Assembly (NCBI GenBank): GCA_001310415.1
Contig: BAXE01000023.1
Span: 1 to 64,000, forward strand
Reading direction: 5' to 3'
Length of the DNA stretch: 64,000 nt
Origin: Enterovibrio sp. JCM 19048
GTDB lineage: Bacteria > Pseudomonadota > Gammaproteobacteria > Enterobacterales > Vibrionaceae
Part shown: in pieces, positions 29,989-38,447 of the stretch
How positions within the stretch are numbered: position 1 is the first letter of the stretch
How the letters are laid out: every line of letters begins with the position of its first letter
Position numbers and translations under genes: made by a program
Notes under the pieces: model-generated
Databases searched by the model: none
What the model was told of the DNA's origin: nothing
Seen by the model: the letters and a program-made list of their open reading frames with translations, nothing else

Positions 29989-30461
29989 TAAGCCACTTCC
30001 CCAACACGCCCAAAGCGGCTACGTTCGAACACCAGACCTTCACCCTGCTGGGAATGGAAATGGTTCACTTTGCCAAGGAGAATGTCGTGGTCCCCTGCTG
30101 CCACAACGCCGTTGAGATCGCAGTCAAACCACGCCACCGCGCCTTCAATAATGGCGCGGCCACTCGGCGCACGGTGAATACCAACGCCACGGAAACGCTC
30201 TTCATGGCTGTCGCGGCAAAACTTCATAGCAAGTTCTGCGTGTTCTGCCGCCAAGACGCTGACCGTATAACCGCCAGATTCAAGAATGGGTTTCTTAGAC
30301 GAAGAAGCACTGTTGATACTCCAGAGCACTATCGCAGGCTCAAGAGAGACAGAGTTGAACGACGAGCAGGTCAGCCCGAAATCCTGCCCACCATGATGGG
30401 TAGTAATGACCGTTACGCCCGTGGCAAAACAGGACAATGCATTTCTCAGTTCACGGCTCAT
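29988..30461 (-). CDS. NAD(P)H:flavin reductase, HpaC-like (SmoA-like candidate)
   Basis: 157 aa flavin reductase supplying reduced FMN to the monooxygenase two genes upstream. Seen: FATGVTVITTHHGG, GLTCSSFNSVSLEPAIVLWS and the FxxC-like core, CDLNGVVAAGDHDILLGKVN, all typical of the HpaC/ActVB-fold family. Start ATG 30461 has GGAGGAAG upstream and overlaps the aldo/keto reductase stop (ATGA). A longer start at 30491 lies inside that gene. Intact. Equivalent to SmoA of the sulfo-SMO pathway by gene order and role (inference). Confidence 0.88.
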   Translation of the reverse strand: MSRELRNALSCFATGVTVITTHHGGQDFGLTCSSFNSVSLEPAIVLWSINSASSSKKPILESGGYTVSVLAAEHAELAMKFCRDSHEERFRGVGIHRAPSGRAIIEGAVAWFDCDLNGVVAAGDHDILLGKVNHFHSQQGEGLVFERSRFGRVGEVA

Positions 30462-31360
30462 GCGACTTCCTCCCCTGCTGCTGCCGTCCAAAGTTCAAAC
30501 CAGGTTTCCCTGTCTATGGATACTTTCAGGGCATCACTGATGCCGCGGATACGTTCCAAGTTGTTGGTGCCCAGCACAGGCAAAATGCCTGCGGGATGGG
30601 CGAGCAACCAAGCGATAGCGACGGCTTCAATACCGACACCCGCTTTGTCGGCTTCACGTTGCAACAGTGGCTTAACGCGGTTCGCCGCATCGCTGTTTCC
30701 AAACAATTCGCCGCCTGCCAGCGGTGACCACGCCATGGGCTTAATGCCGTCTTTTTGCATAAACGCCAGCGTGCCATCGGTGAAGTTATCGCGACACATC
30801 AGGCTCATTTCAATCTGGTTGGTGACCAGAGGGTGACGCATGCCCGATTGCAGCAACGCCCAGTCCCAACGCTTGAAATTGGAGACACCGACCGCTTTCA
30901 CCAAGCCTTCTTCAATCAGGGAATCCAACGCCCCGCCTGTCTCACTATGATCCATAAACGGATCAGGACGGTGTATCAGCAGTAAGTCGAGATGGTCGGT
31001 TTTCAGGTTTTGCAGCGACTGTGTCACCGAATGGCGGATGTGCGACGCTGAGGTGTCGTAGTATTTCACCCGGCGCTCTGGGTACTTTTCTGAGAGCAAC
31101 ATGATGTCGCACTTTGAAACCAGCTGAATTCGGTCACGCAGCGACGGCGTGGCTTCCAATACCTGACCGAACACCTTCTCGCAGGCGTAGTCGCCATAGA
31201 TATCCGCGTGGTCAAAAGTAGTAATGCCTTGCTCTAGGCACGCTTCTACTTTGGCGCGAACATGCGCTTCTGAGGTGTCTTTGTCATCCGCCAATCGCCA
31301 GACGCCATAAACCAAGCGGCTGAATGCCGGAAGGGATGGATGCAGTTCTGTGTATTTCAT
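30458..31360 (-). CDS. Aldo/keto reductase (SmoB-like candidate)
   Basis: 300 aa NADPH-dependent oxidoreductase with the AKR fold. Tetrad residues visible: Asp and Tyr in TTFDHADIYGDYACEKVFG, Lys in QLVSKCDIM, His in LDLLLIHRPDPFMD; then AVGVSNFKRWDWALLQS and PVLGTNNLERIRGISDAL. Resembles YdhF and the 6-oxo-glucose reductase SmoB, which reduces the sugar dialdehyde released by the monooxygenase. Overlaps the flavin reductase (ATGA) and the monooxygenase (TAATG). Intact. Confidence 0.88.
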   Translation of the reverse strand: MKYTELHPSLPAFSRLVYGVWRLADDKDTSEAHVRAKVEACLEQGITTFDHADIYGDYACEKVFGQVLEATPSLRDRIQLVSKCDIMLLSEKYPERRVKYYDTSASHIRHSVTQSLQNLKTDHLDLLLIHRPDPFMDHSETGGALDSLIEEGLVKAVGVSNFKRWDWALLQSGMRHPLVTNQIEMSLMCRDNFTDGTLAFMQKDGIKPMAWSPLAGGELFGNSDAANRVKPLLQREADKAGVGIEAVAIAWLLAHPAGILPVLGTNNLERIRGISDALKVSIDRETWFELWTAAAGEEVA

Positions 31361-32517
31361 TATTTGCGCTCTCCTGCGCCAAGTGGAGTCAGTGGTGTGG
31401 TTGCCGGAACACGTCCGTATGCTTCAGGCATTGAGCAGGTTTTCAGCTCAGGCAGGATTTTCTGGCCGACAATTTCGCATTCAGATTTGTGCGGGTAGCC
31501 GGAGAAGATAAAGGCGCGGATCCCCATTTTTTGGTAGCGCTCAATTTTGCTCAGCACCTGATCGACACTGCCAACCAGCGCTGCGCCACAACCGGATCGT
31601 GCACGACCCACGCCTGTCCATAAATGGGGTTCAGTGAAGCCAAATTGATCCGCCAGTTCGCGCTGCTGCGACTGGAATGACACGCCGAGACTTTTCGAAT
31701 CCAGCGCCCGTTCACGGATAGCACGGCCAAATTCATCGTCCAGTTTCGAGACCAGTGATTCCGCGTACTCCTTTGCCTCCGCTTCGGTGTCGCGCACAAT
31801 CATGTGAACGCGAAGGCCATAATCGAGAGTACGGCCATGTCGCTGCGCAACCTCGTTCACCGCTTTCATGCGTGCCTCCAGCATGTCTTCGGTTTCCGGC
31901 CACATCAGGTAGACATCGCAATCGGAACCGCACAGCTCAAGGGCATCCGGCGAATAGCCACCGAAATAAAGCAATGGCCCGCCGTTTTGTTGATATGGGC
32001 GCACTGGGTCAGTTGAAAGCGTGTCGAGTTTGTAGATTTCACCGTTGTAGCGGATTTCATCCTGCGTCCAGGCCTGGCGCAGAATATCGACCACTTCTTT
32101 CGAGCGGCGGTAACGGTAGGCGCTGTCGGCCTTTTCGCCCGGGAAATCGGAAGAGATCACGTTCAGCGTCAGACGCCCTTTCATGATGTGATCGAGCGTC
32201 GCTACTGCGCGTGCCAGCATTGCAGGATGCACCTCACCACAACGGATAGCCGCCAGCATATTAATGCGCTCAGTCAGTGGTGCCATTGCCGAAGCAAAGG
32301 TCAGGGTATCCTGCCCAACCTGATAGGAAGAGGGGCAAAGAATGTTGCGAAAACCCTGCTTTTCCGCCGTCAAAACGATATCGCGGGTGTTCTCCCAACT
32401 GCTTCGCAATGCACCGTCTGGCACACCCAGATAGCGATAATCATCGCTGCAAATCGGTGCAAACCAGGACACCTCTGCGGCATCCAATCCCTCACTCGTG
32501 ATAGGCACGACACTCAT
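31360..32517 (-). CDS. FMNH2-dependent monooxygenase, LLM/SsuD family (probable sulfoquinovose monooxygenase, SmoC-like)
   Basis: 385 aa. SsuD-family enzyme that splits the C-S bond of a sulfonate using FMNH2 and O2. Seen: EVSWFAPICSDDYRYLGVP, ILCPSSYQVGQDTLTFASAM, MLAAIRCGEVHPAMLARAVA, GRLTLNVISSDFPGEKADS, LLYFGGYSPDALELC, EPHLWTGVGRARSGCGAALVG and AFIFSGYPHKSECE, the last two aligning with the SsuD sulfonate-binding C-terminus. From memory these blocks are closer to SmoC than to SsuD. Start ATG 32517 with AGGAGAG at 5 nt; an upstream extension lacks support. First gene of a coupled operon with reductases and a TRAP importer. Confidence 0.88.
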   Translation of the reverse strand: MSVVPITSEGLDAAEVSWFAPICSDDYRYLGVPDGALRSSWENTRDIVLTAEKQGFRNILCPSSYQVGQDTLTFASAMAPLTERINMLAAIRCGEVHPAMLARAVATLDHIMKGRLTLNVISSDFPGEKADSAYRYRRSKEVVDILRQAWTQDEIRYNGEIYKLDTLSTDPVRPYQQNGGPLLYFGGYSPDALELCGSDCDVYLMWPETEDMLEARMKAVNEVAQRHGRTLDYGLRVHMIVRDTEAEAKEYAESLVSKLDDEFGRAIRERALDSKSLGVSFQSQQRELADQFGFTEPHLWTGVGRARSGCGAALVGSVDQVLSKIERYQKMGIRAFIFSGYPHKSECEIVGQKILPELKTCSMPEAYGRVPATTPLTPLGAGERK

Positions 32518-32606
32518 CTGAACTCTCCTGTTCTCATTTTTTGAAGCAATAGCCAACCAACGTTCTTCTTGTTGCGTTTCACTCAAATCGAAATGAAAAT
32601 GATTAG

Positions 32607-32621
32607 TGAATGAATTGTTAA
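32607..32621. promoter_or_regulatory. Partial copy of the GntR operator candidate
   Basis: TGAATGAATTGTTAA repeats the first ten bases of the perfect palindrome 53 nt away. It lies 90 nt upstream of the monooxygenase ATG and could be the second operator. Confidence 0.4.
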
Positions 32622-32659
32622 TAAATGCTATAAGAGAAACAGAAAAAGTAAATCAATGA

Positions 32660-32675
32660 TGAATGAATTCATTCA
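32660..32675. promoter_or_regulatory. 16-bp palindrome, candidate operator of the GntR regulator
   Basis: TGAATGAATTCATTCA is a perfect inverted repeat in the 237-nt AT-rich region between the divergent monooxygenase operon and the GntR gene, the expected place for autoregulation and operon control. Confidence 0.6.
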
Positions 32676-32754
32676 CCCTCTGGGCAGGAAAACAGAAAAA
32701 GACCCTGTAACCTTCTAATATGCCGATGGTTATTATTTTTGAGATTTTTAGAAA

Positions 32755-33462
32755 ATGAGTGAATCAACACGTTTGCCCCTGTTTATCCAGATAAGTGAGC
32801 TATTACGCAGGGAGATTTCTGCCGGGTATTGGCTACCCGGTGAAAGGCTGCCAACCGAAGCGGAACTGGCGAAGAAGCTGGATGTTGCCGTCGGCACACT
32901 GCGCAAAGCGCTGACTGAACTGGAACAAAACGGATTGCTGGAGCGCATTCAGGGATCCGGTACCTATGTGAAAAACACGCCGGATAATTCGGCGGTGTAT
33001 CACTTTTTCCGACTGGAACTGAAATCCGGTGGCGGTTTGCCCAACGCAGATTTTCTGAGTGTCGAGCACCACACTAATACCTATGTGGCGTCTTTGCTGG
33101 GGCTAGAATCCAATGCGCTTTTGTGGCGTTTCAGACGGCTGAGAAAGCTCGACCAGCAGCCCGCCGCCATGGAAGAGATCTGGATAAGTGGCGAACACAT
33201 TGACGAAATCGACCCGGACGAACTGGTGGAATCGCTTTACGTTTATTACCGCGAGAAGCTTGGTTTCTGGATTTCGAAAGTGCAGGACAGCATTACCGTC
33301 GATCAGGTACCAGAATGGAAACACTCCGAATTCAAACCCGAAGTAGCATCTGCCTGCGGATACATCGAGCGCCTGAGTTGGTCGAACCGGGACCGCATCG
33401 AAGAGGTTTCCTTCACCTGGTACGACCCAGTGAACGTTCGCTACGCCGCAAGATGGACTTAA
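32755..33462 (+). CDS. GntR-family (HutC subfamily) transcription regulator
   Basis: 235 aa. N-terminal winged helix (about 8-72): FIQISELLRREISAGYWLPG, LPTEAELAKKLDVAVGTLRK, LLERIQGSGTYV; then a UTRA ligand domain (about 90-235) with LLWRFRRLRKLDQQPAAMEE and EVSFTWYDPVNVRYAA. UTRA domains usually bind sugars or phosphorylated sugars. Divergent from the monooxygenase/TRAP operon and 30 nt before the Gfo/Idh/MocA gene, so it probably controls both. Intact. Confidence 0.92.
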   Translation: MSESTRLPLFIQISELLRREISAGYWLPGERLPTEAELAKKLDVAVGTLRKALTELEQNGLLERIQGSGTYVKNTPDNSAVYHFFRLELKSGGGLPNADFLSVEHHTNTYVASLLGLESNALLWRFRRLRKLDQQPAAMEEIWISGEHIDEIDPDELVESLYVYYREKLGFWISKVQDSITVDQVPEWKHSEFKPEVASACGYIERLSWSNRDRIEEVSFTWYDPVNVRYAARWT

Positions 33463-33492
33463 ACCTGTTATTTCAATAAAGGATGGAATGGC

Positions 33493-34617
33493 ATGACAAA
33501 CAAGGTGATTCGCTACGGCATTCTCGGCTGCGGCATGATGGGACAAGAGCATATCCGCAATATCCTGCTACTGGACAATGTTGAAATTACGGTGCTCGCT
33601 GAGCCAAATGCAGAGATGCGGGAAAAAGCGCAAGCTCTGGTGCCCAACGCCCGCACCTTAGAAGGATTAGATGCCTTGCTTGAAGCGGACGATATCGACG
33701 CGCTGGTTATCGCCACCCCCAACTTTCAGCATGCGGAACAACTTCAGGGCATTATGAGCCGTTGCCTGCTACCAATCCTGATTGAAAAACCCATCTGTAC
33801 CCAGCTCGCCGATGTCGAGCGTTTACTTGAAGCCGCAAAAGCCTACCCCGCCCCGATTTGGGTGGCGATGGAATACCGTTACATGCCGCCCATTACCCTG
33901 CTGCTGGATTTGCTGGCGCAAGGGGAAATTGGAGAGCGCCATCTCTTTTCCATCCGCGAGCACCGTTTTCCATTTCTGCACAAAGTCGATGACTGGAACC
34001 GGTTCAACCACAAAACCGGCGGCACACTGGTGGAGAAATGCTGCCACTTCTTTGATTTGATGCGACTGATGGCAAACGCCAATCCAGTCCGGGTTTACGC
34101 ATCCGGCAGTCAGGCGGTGAACCACAAGGACGAAACCTACCAAGGTGAAGCGCCGGATATCCTAGACAACGCCTACGTCACGATTGAGTTCGACAACGGC
34201 ACACGCGCCAGTCTCGAGCTTTGCATGTTTGCAGAAGGTTCGCGTTATCAGGAAGAAATCAGTGTGGTGGGCGACAAAGGCAAAGTGGAATGTCTGGTGC
34301 CTGGCCCCGGTCGTTTCTGGCCAACTGAGACCCTTGGCGAACCGCCGGTCGCGCAGGTTATCTCCAGCCCCCGCAACCCAAAAGGGCCGAAACAGATCGA
34401 TGTCCCCGTCGATCCCGCCCTTCTTGAAGCAGGCGACCACAACGGTTCCACCTTCTACCAGCACCAGAAATTCCAACGCGCCATTTTGGGCGAACAGGAA
34501 GTGGAAGTTTCACTGGAAGATGGACTCAAAGCAGTGGTGATCGGACTGGCGGCACAAGAGGCCATCCGGACACATCGTGTTGTGACATTCAGCGACGGTG
34601 GATTGGGATTCCAATAG
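33493..34617 (+). CDS. Gfo/Idh/MocA oxidoreductase (possible NAD-dependent sulfoquinovosidase)
   Basis: 374 aa. Rossmann NAD-binding start YGILGCGMMGQEHIRN, then the EKPICTQ motif (Lys near 99) and the C-terminal alpha/beta domain with MEYRYMPPI, DDWNRFNHKTGGTLVEKCCH (catalytic-region Lys/His) and MFAEGSRYQEEISVVGDKGK. Members oxidise sugars at C3 or hydrolyse glycosides by an NAD-cycling mechanism; family GH188 does this for sulfoquinovosides and is known to sit beside sulfo-SMO genes. Assignment to GH188 is inferred from context. AAGGATGG precedes ATG. Intact. Confidence 0.85.
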   Translation: MTNKVIRYGILGCGMMGQEHIRNILLLDNVEITVLAEPNAEMREKAQALVPNARTLEGLDALLEADDIDALVIATPNFQHAEQLQGIMSRCLLPILIEKPICTQLADVERLLEAAKAYPAPIWVAMEYRYMPPITLLLDLLAQGEIGERHLFSIREHRFPFLHKVDDWNRFNHKTGGTLVEKCCHFFDLMRLMANANPVRVYASGSQAVNHKDETYQGEAPDILDNAYVTIEFDNGTRASLELCMFAEGSRYQEEISVVGDKGKVECLVPGPGRFWPTETLGEPPVAQVISSPRNPKGPKQIDVPVDPALLEAGDHNGSTFYQHQKFQRAILGEQEVEVSLEDGLKAVVIGLAAQEAIRTHRVVTFSDGGLGFQ

Positions 34618-34787
34618 AAAATCTTATGCTTGGTGCACTATTCACCCCCTACCTTCTCAATAGTGGGTCAGCGCCTACATTTGCGCCAAAAAGCAAGGTT
34701 TTGGCTCTATAGTGAAACCAGTGGTGTAAAGGCTAGCTATCCAGTCATCTCTTTATTGAGCGACCAAATTTTGTTATCCGGGTATAG

Positions 34788-35171
34788 TTGGAAAGGCAAA
34801 CATTCGTGAATGGGTGGGGGTGTCAAAAATTGGAGAGTATTGGCGAGGCACTCGCATTTACCGCAGTACTATCTGCTTTTCTCGGAATCCCGATTGTTAT
34901 GGGATTCATTGATGAGATTAAGCTAAGGCATAAACGTGTAACTTTGGAGAACTACGATTTGTTCAAGTTCAGAGCAGCAGGGAAAAATGTGATTTGCAGT
35001 CATTGCAAAGGTGAGTACTTTCGCCACTCAAATTTCCTTCTTAACACGAGAGCGGCGAGTTTCTTTGGTTTAGATTGGGCGAATGCGAGTACAACATCTC
35101 TCGAATGTATGGACTGCGGTCAACTCACTCTATTTGCTCAGCAAAAAGTAGAGAAATTGCATGATTTATAG
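34788..35171 (+). CDS. Hypothetical protein with C4 zinc-ribbon
   Basis: Up to 127 aa. One hydrophobic segment (about 22-42, ALAFTAVLSAFLGIPIVMGF) followed by a basic stretch and a zinc-ribbon: VICSHCKG ... LECMDCGQL, with ASFFGLDWANASTTS between, in the style of DUF2082 nucleic-acid-binding ribbons. AT-richer than its neighbours, suggesting recent arrival. Start unclear: TTG 34788, GTG 34806 and TTG 34830 are possible; none has a convincing ribosome site. Function unknown. Confidence 0.5.
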   Translation: MERQTFVNGWGCQKLESIGEALAFTAVLSAFLGIPIVMGFIDEIKLRHKRVTLENYDLFKFRAAGKNVICSHCKGEYFRHSNFLLNTRAASFFGLDWANASTTSLECMDCGQLTLFAQQKVEKLHDL

Positions 35172-35319
35172 AGGATATATACAACAACTGAACGGTGTCT
35201 CTTACTCCGGCCGTGAGCGGATAATGAAAAATCGATGATGCCAGTCTGAAACAGAATTTGTCGTTTTTTCATTGCATGATTCAGGAGAAGCTCCCTCTTC
35301 TCCCAAACTGAAAAGCCTT

Positions 35320-36497
35320 TTATCCCGCTAGTTGCAACTTCACCGCCCCTATCAGCGCTTCCAGCCCCGCTTGTACTTTTGAACGTGGGCAACCCAGGTT
35401 CAAGCGCACATAGCCCTTGCCTGCTTCGCCATAGACACCGCCATCCATGATTGCGACATTGAAATGCTCAATCAGATCGCTTTGAAGTTTTTGCATATCC
35501 AGATTCAACGGCGACAGATCAATCCATGCCAGATACGTCGCATCAGGCACCTGATAGTTAACCGCCGGGAATGCTGATTTCAGTGTGTTGCGCACCAGCT
35601 CATGGCTTTCGTGCACGTAACCGTTGAGGCTGTTCAGCCAGGCTTCACCTTCGTTGTACGCAGCCATCATACCGATCACGCCCAGAATCGACGGCGATGA
35701 AAGACCATCCACCTCTTTGAGTTTGAACAGGTAATCGTTACGCGCGTTGTCATCCGGGATAAAAGCGTAAGCACCGTTAAGCGCCGGAATATTGAAAGAT
35801 TTCGACGCCGACGTGACCAAAGCCCAGCGGTTTTGCATGCCAAAGCCAAGCCACGGCGTATGCGGTTTAAACGCGACATCCATGTGGATCTCATCGGAGA
35901 TCAGTGCCACGCCATGCTTGTCGCAAAGCGCCGCAATACGCGCCAACTCTTCTTTGCGCCATACTCGCCCAGTAGGGTTATGCGGGCTGCAAAGCAGGAA
36001 GACTTTAGTTTGTTCATCCGCAAGTTGGCTTTCCAACAGTGCCCAGTCAACGTTCCAACCCGCATCGGTTTTGATAAGCGGGTTACGCACGCAGCGGCGA
36101 CCCGCCCCTTCCACCAGCTTGTCGAAGGCGTCATAGGCTGGCGTTTGGAACAAAACACCCTCGCCCGGCTTGCTCCATTTCTCAATCAGTTTGGCGATGA
36201 TGTAAATCACCGAAGGGCCGTAAACAATGGCGTTCTTATCGATTTGCACATCGAAACGGCGTTGGTACCAGCTTTCAATTGCGCCTTTGAAATCTTCATG
36301 ATTCCAGCGCGAATAACCCAGAACGGGGTGTTCTAAACGCGCTTTCAGGCGTCCATTACCGGTGCTGGCGCGCCGAAATCCATGTCTGAAATGGTGAAAG
36401 GCAACAGCCCTGCCTTGCCGAATCTGTCCTGCACATAGTCCCATTGGGTGCAGTAAGTACCAAGGCGGTCAATGGGGGTATCAAAATCAAATGTCAT
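35320..36497 (-). CDS. malY: MalY/PatB-type PLP aminotransferase, cystathionine beta-lyase (frameshifted)
   Basis: About 392 aa fold-type I PLP enzyme. Starts MTFDFDTPIDRLGTYCTQWD and FTISDMDFGAPAPV; after a break near 36350 continues HPVLGYSRW, SPHNPTGRVW, ALISDEIHMDV (Asp), and the PLP Lys in TSASKSFNIPALNGAY; ends GYVRLNLGCPRSKVQAGLEA. C-S lyase activity and interference with the maltose activator MalT are known for the E. coli protein. Follows malX, 86 nt away, as in the E. coli malXY operon. Confidence 0.93.
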
Positions 36498-36532
36498 GTG
36501 TGCCTTCTTGTCGTTTTTCTACACAAACAGGA

Positions 36533-36567
36533 AAACCCTCGGGATGGTTTCCAGTCGCCGAGGGTTT
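36533..36567 (-). promoter_or_regulatory. Hairpin between malX and malY
   Basis: AAACCCTCGG (36533-36542) pairs with CCGAGGGTTT (36558-36567). No clear T-run on the malX-to-malY strand; may be a processing or attenuation structure that lowers malY relative to malX. Confidence 0.5.
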
Positions 36568-36583
36568 AAGGGGGAACAATTTA

Positions 36584-38163
36584 TTAGCTTGCTGCTGCGC
36601 CCATCAGCGCCTGCATTTCATTTTTCACCAGGTGAACTTGGGTACCGATAACCACTTGCAGGTTGTGCGCATCCAGCTTCACCACACCCAGCGCGCCGTA
36701 AGATTTCAGCTTGTCGGCATCGACCAGATCCATGTTGTTCACAGACAGGCGCAGACGGGTGATACAGTTGTCCAGCGCTGTGATGTTCTCTTTGCCGCCC
36801 AGTGCTGCCAGAATTGCTGCACCTTTGCCACATTCGTTGATGAACGCTGCTTCCAGCTCAGAATCCACCTCTGCAGTATCCACTTCACGACCTGGGGTTT
36901 TCAGGTTGAACTTGGTAATCGCGAACTTGAACACTGTGTAGTAAACCGCGAACCATGCCGCCGCTACGACAGGAACCAGATACCACTTAGTTGCTGTGCC
37001 TTGCAGGACACCGAACACCAGGAAGTCGATGATGTTGCCGTCGGTGTTTCCGATGGTCACGTCCAGCAGACCCATGACCATAAAGCCAATGCCAGTCAGG
37101 ATAGCGTGGATGAAGTACAGCGCCGGTGCCACGAACAGGAACAGGAATTCCAGAGGTTCAGTGATACCACCTACCACGCACGCCACCACGCCAGAGATCA
37201 GCAGTGCTTTAATCTTGCTGCGGTTTTCAGGTTTTGCGCAGTGGTACATCGCCAGTGCTGCACCCGGCAGACCACCTAGGAATGCTGGCATCTTGCCTTG
37301 AGACAGGAAGGCTGTCACTTCAGGCTGAAACCGTTGGTATCCGCACAAGAAAGCTCCGCGTAGAAAATGTTCAGTGCGCCAGACACCGTCTCGCCACACA
37401 CTGCCATGGTGCCGCCCGCTTCAGTAAAGCGAACCAGTGCTACCAGGATATGGTGCAGACCAACTGGCAGCAGCAGACGCTCACCGGTACCGAACAGGAA
37501 TGGGCCGAACGCGCCAGCGCCTGCAATCAGGTTACCGATACCGTTGATGCCCGCGGCAAAGTAAGGCCATACGAATGGGATGAAGACACCCACAACACCC
37601 AGCGTGATGGCAGAGATGATTGGAACAAAACGCGCGCCACCGAAGAACGCCAGTGCATCCGGCATCTTGAAGGTGTAAAAACGCTGGTGCAGTTTGGCAA
37701 CGATAATACCCACCATCACCGCGCCCAGAATACCGGTGTCGATAGATTCAATACCGATAATGCTCTTCACGCCGTAAGCCTTGCGCTCAGCGTCGTCACC
37801 CAACACGCCATTGACGGTCAGGAAGAAGTTGATCGCCAGATTAAACGCCGCGTAACCAACAAAACCGGCAAACGCAGCCACGCCTTTTTCTTCACGCGCC
37901 AGACCCAGCGGGATCGCAATCGCGAACATCACTGGCAGATAAATGAATGCCACCAAGCCAATCTTGGTCATCCACATAAACAGGTATTGAAGCAGAGTGT
38001 TGTCTAGGAAAGGGATCGCTTCACGAATGGCACCGCTCGACAGTGAGCTGCCGACACCCAGCAAAATGCCCGAGAACGCCAACAGCGCCACTGGCAGCAT
38101 GAAAGTTTTACCCAGGCTTTGCAGGAATTCCCACATGGTGGTTTTTGTCGCTTTGTTCGTCAT
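36584..38163 (-). CDS. malX: PTS glucose/maltose-type EIICB permease MalX (frameshifted)
   Basis: About 526 aa. EIIC sugar-transport domain: FMLPVALLAFSGILLGVGSS, EEKGVAAFAGFVGYAAFNLA, GPFLFGTGERLLLPVGLHHI, GGITEPLEFLFLFVAPALY; EIIB domain at the C-terminus with phosphorylated Cys in ALDNCITRLRLSVNNMDLVD. One frame break near 37318 (CADTNGF / EVTAFLSQGKMPAFLGGLPG). GGAGAGA is 5 nt before ATG 38163. Takes up and phosphorylates a glucose- or maltose-like sugar; needs a EIIA from elsewhere. Repressed by MalI through the operators at 38.3-38.4 kb. Confidence 0.93.
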
Positions 38164-38294
38164 TACATCTCTCCAATGCATGAGAATATGACAGGGGTGT
38201 GCCGGGTCGAAGGGCTTGTCGAATATCGCAAGGCTAATCTCCCAACACACGGGACTATGTGTTTTCGAGGGCCATAGTAGTGAAATAAAATTTC

Positions 38295-38310
38295 GGTAAA
38301 ACGTTTTATC
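38295..38310. promoter_or_regulatory. MalI operator, malX-proximal
   Basis: GGTAAAACGTTTTATC, a near-perfect palindrome differing at one position from the MalI consensus GATAAAACGTTTTATC, 132 nt upstream of the malX ATG. Confidence 0.85.
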
Positions 38311-38394
38311 AAAACAATTGTGATCTGCGTGACGATGCAAAATTCGCAAATTTGATCCGCTTTAAATTTTCAGCGGTTGACAGTATCCTTTCTT

Positions 38395-38410
38395 GGTAAA
38401 ACGTTTTATC
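38395..38410. promoter_or_regulatory. MalI operator, malI-proximal
   Basis: Identical 16-mer to the malX-proximal site, exactly 100 bp away, 38 nt upstream of the malI start. A TTGACA (38377-38382) just upstream could be the malI -35 element, so the site would allow autorepression. Confidence 0.85.
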
Positions 38411-38447
38411 AATAACACACTGGCAGAAGACCAATTAAGGAAATCAC

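Noticed and set aside
36491..38007. Two long plus-strand frames opposite malX
   Set aside because: Antisense to a strongly conserved EIICB gene; no ribosome sites.
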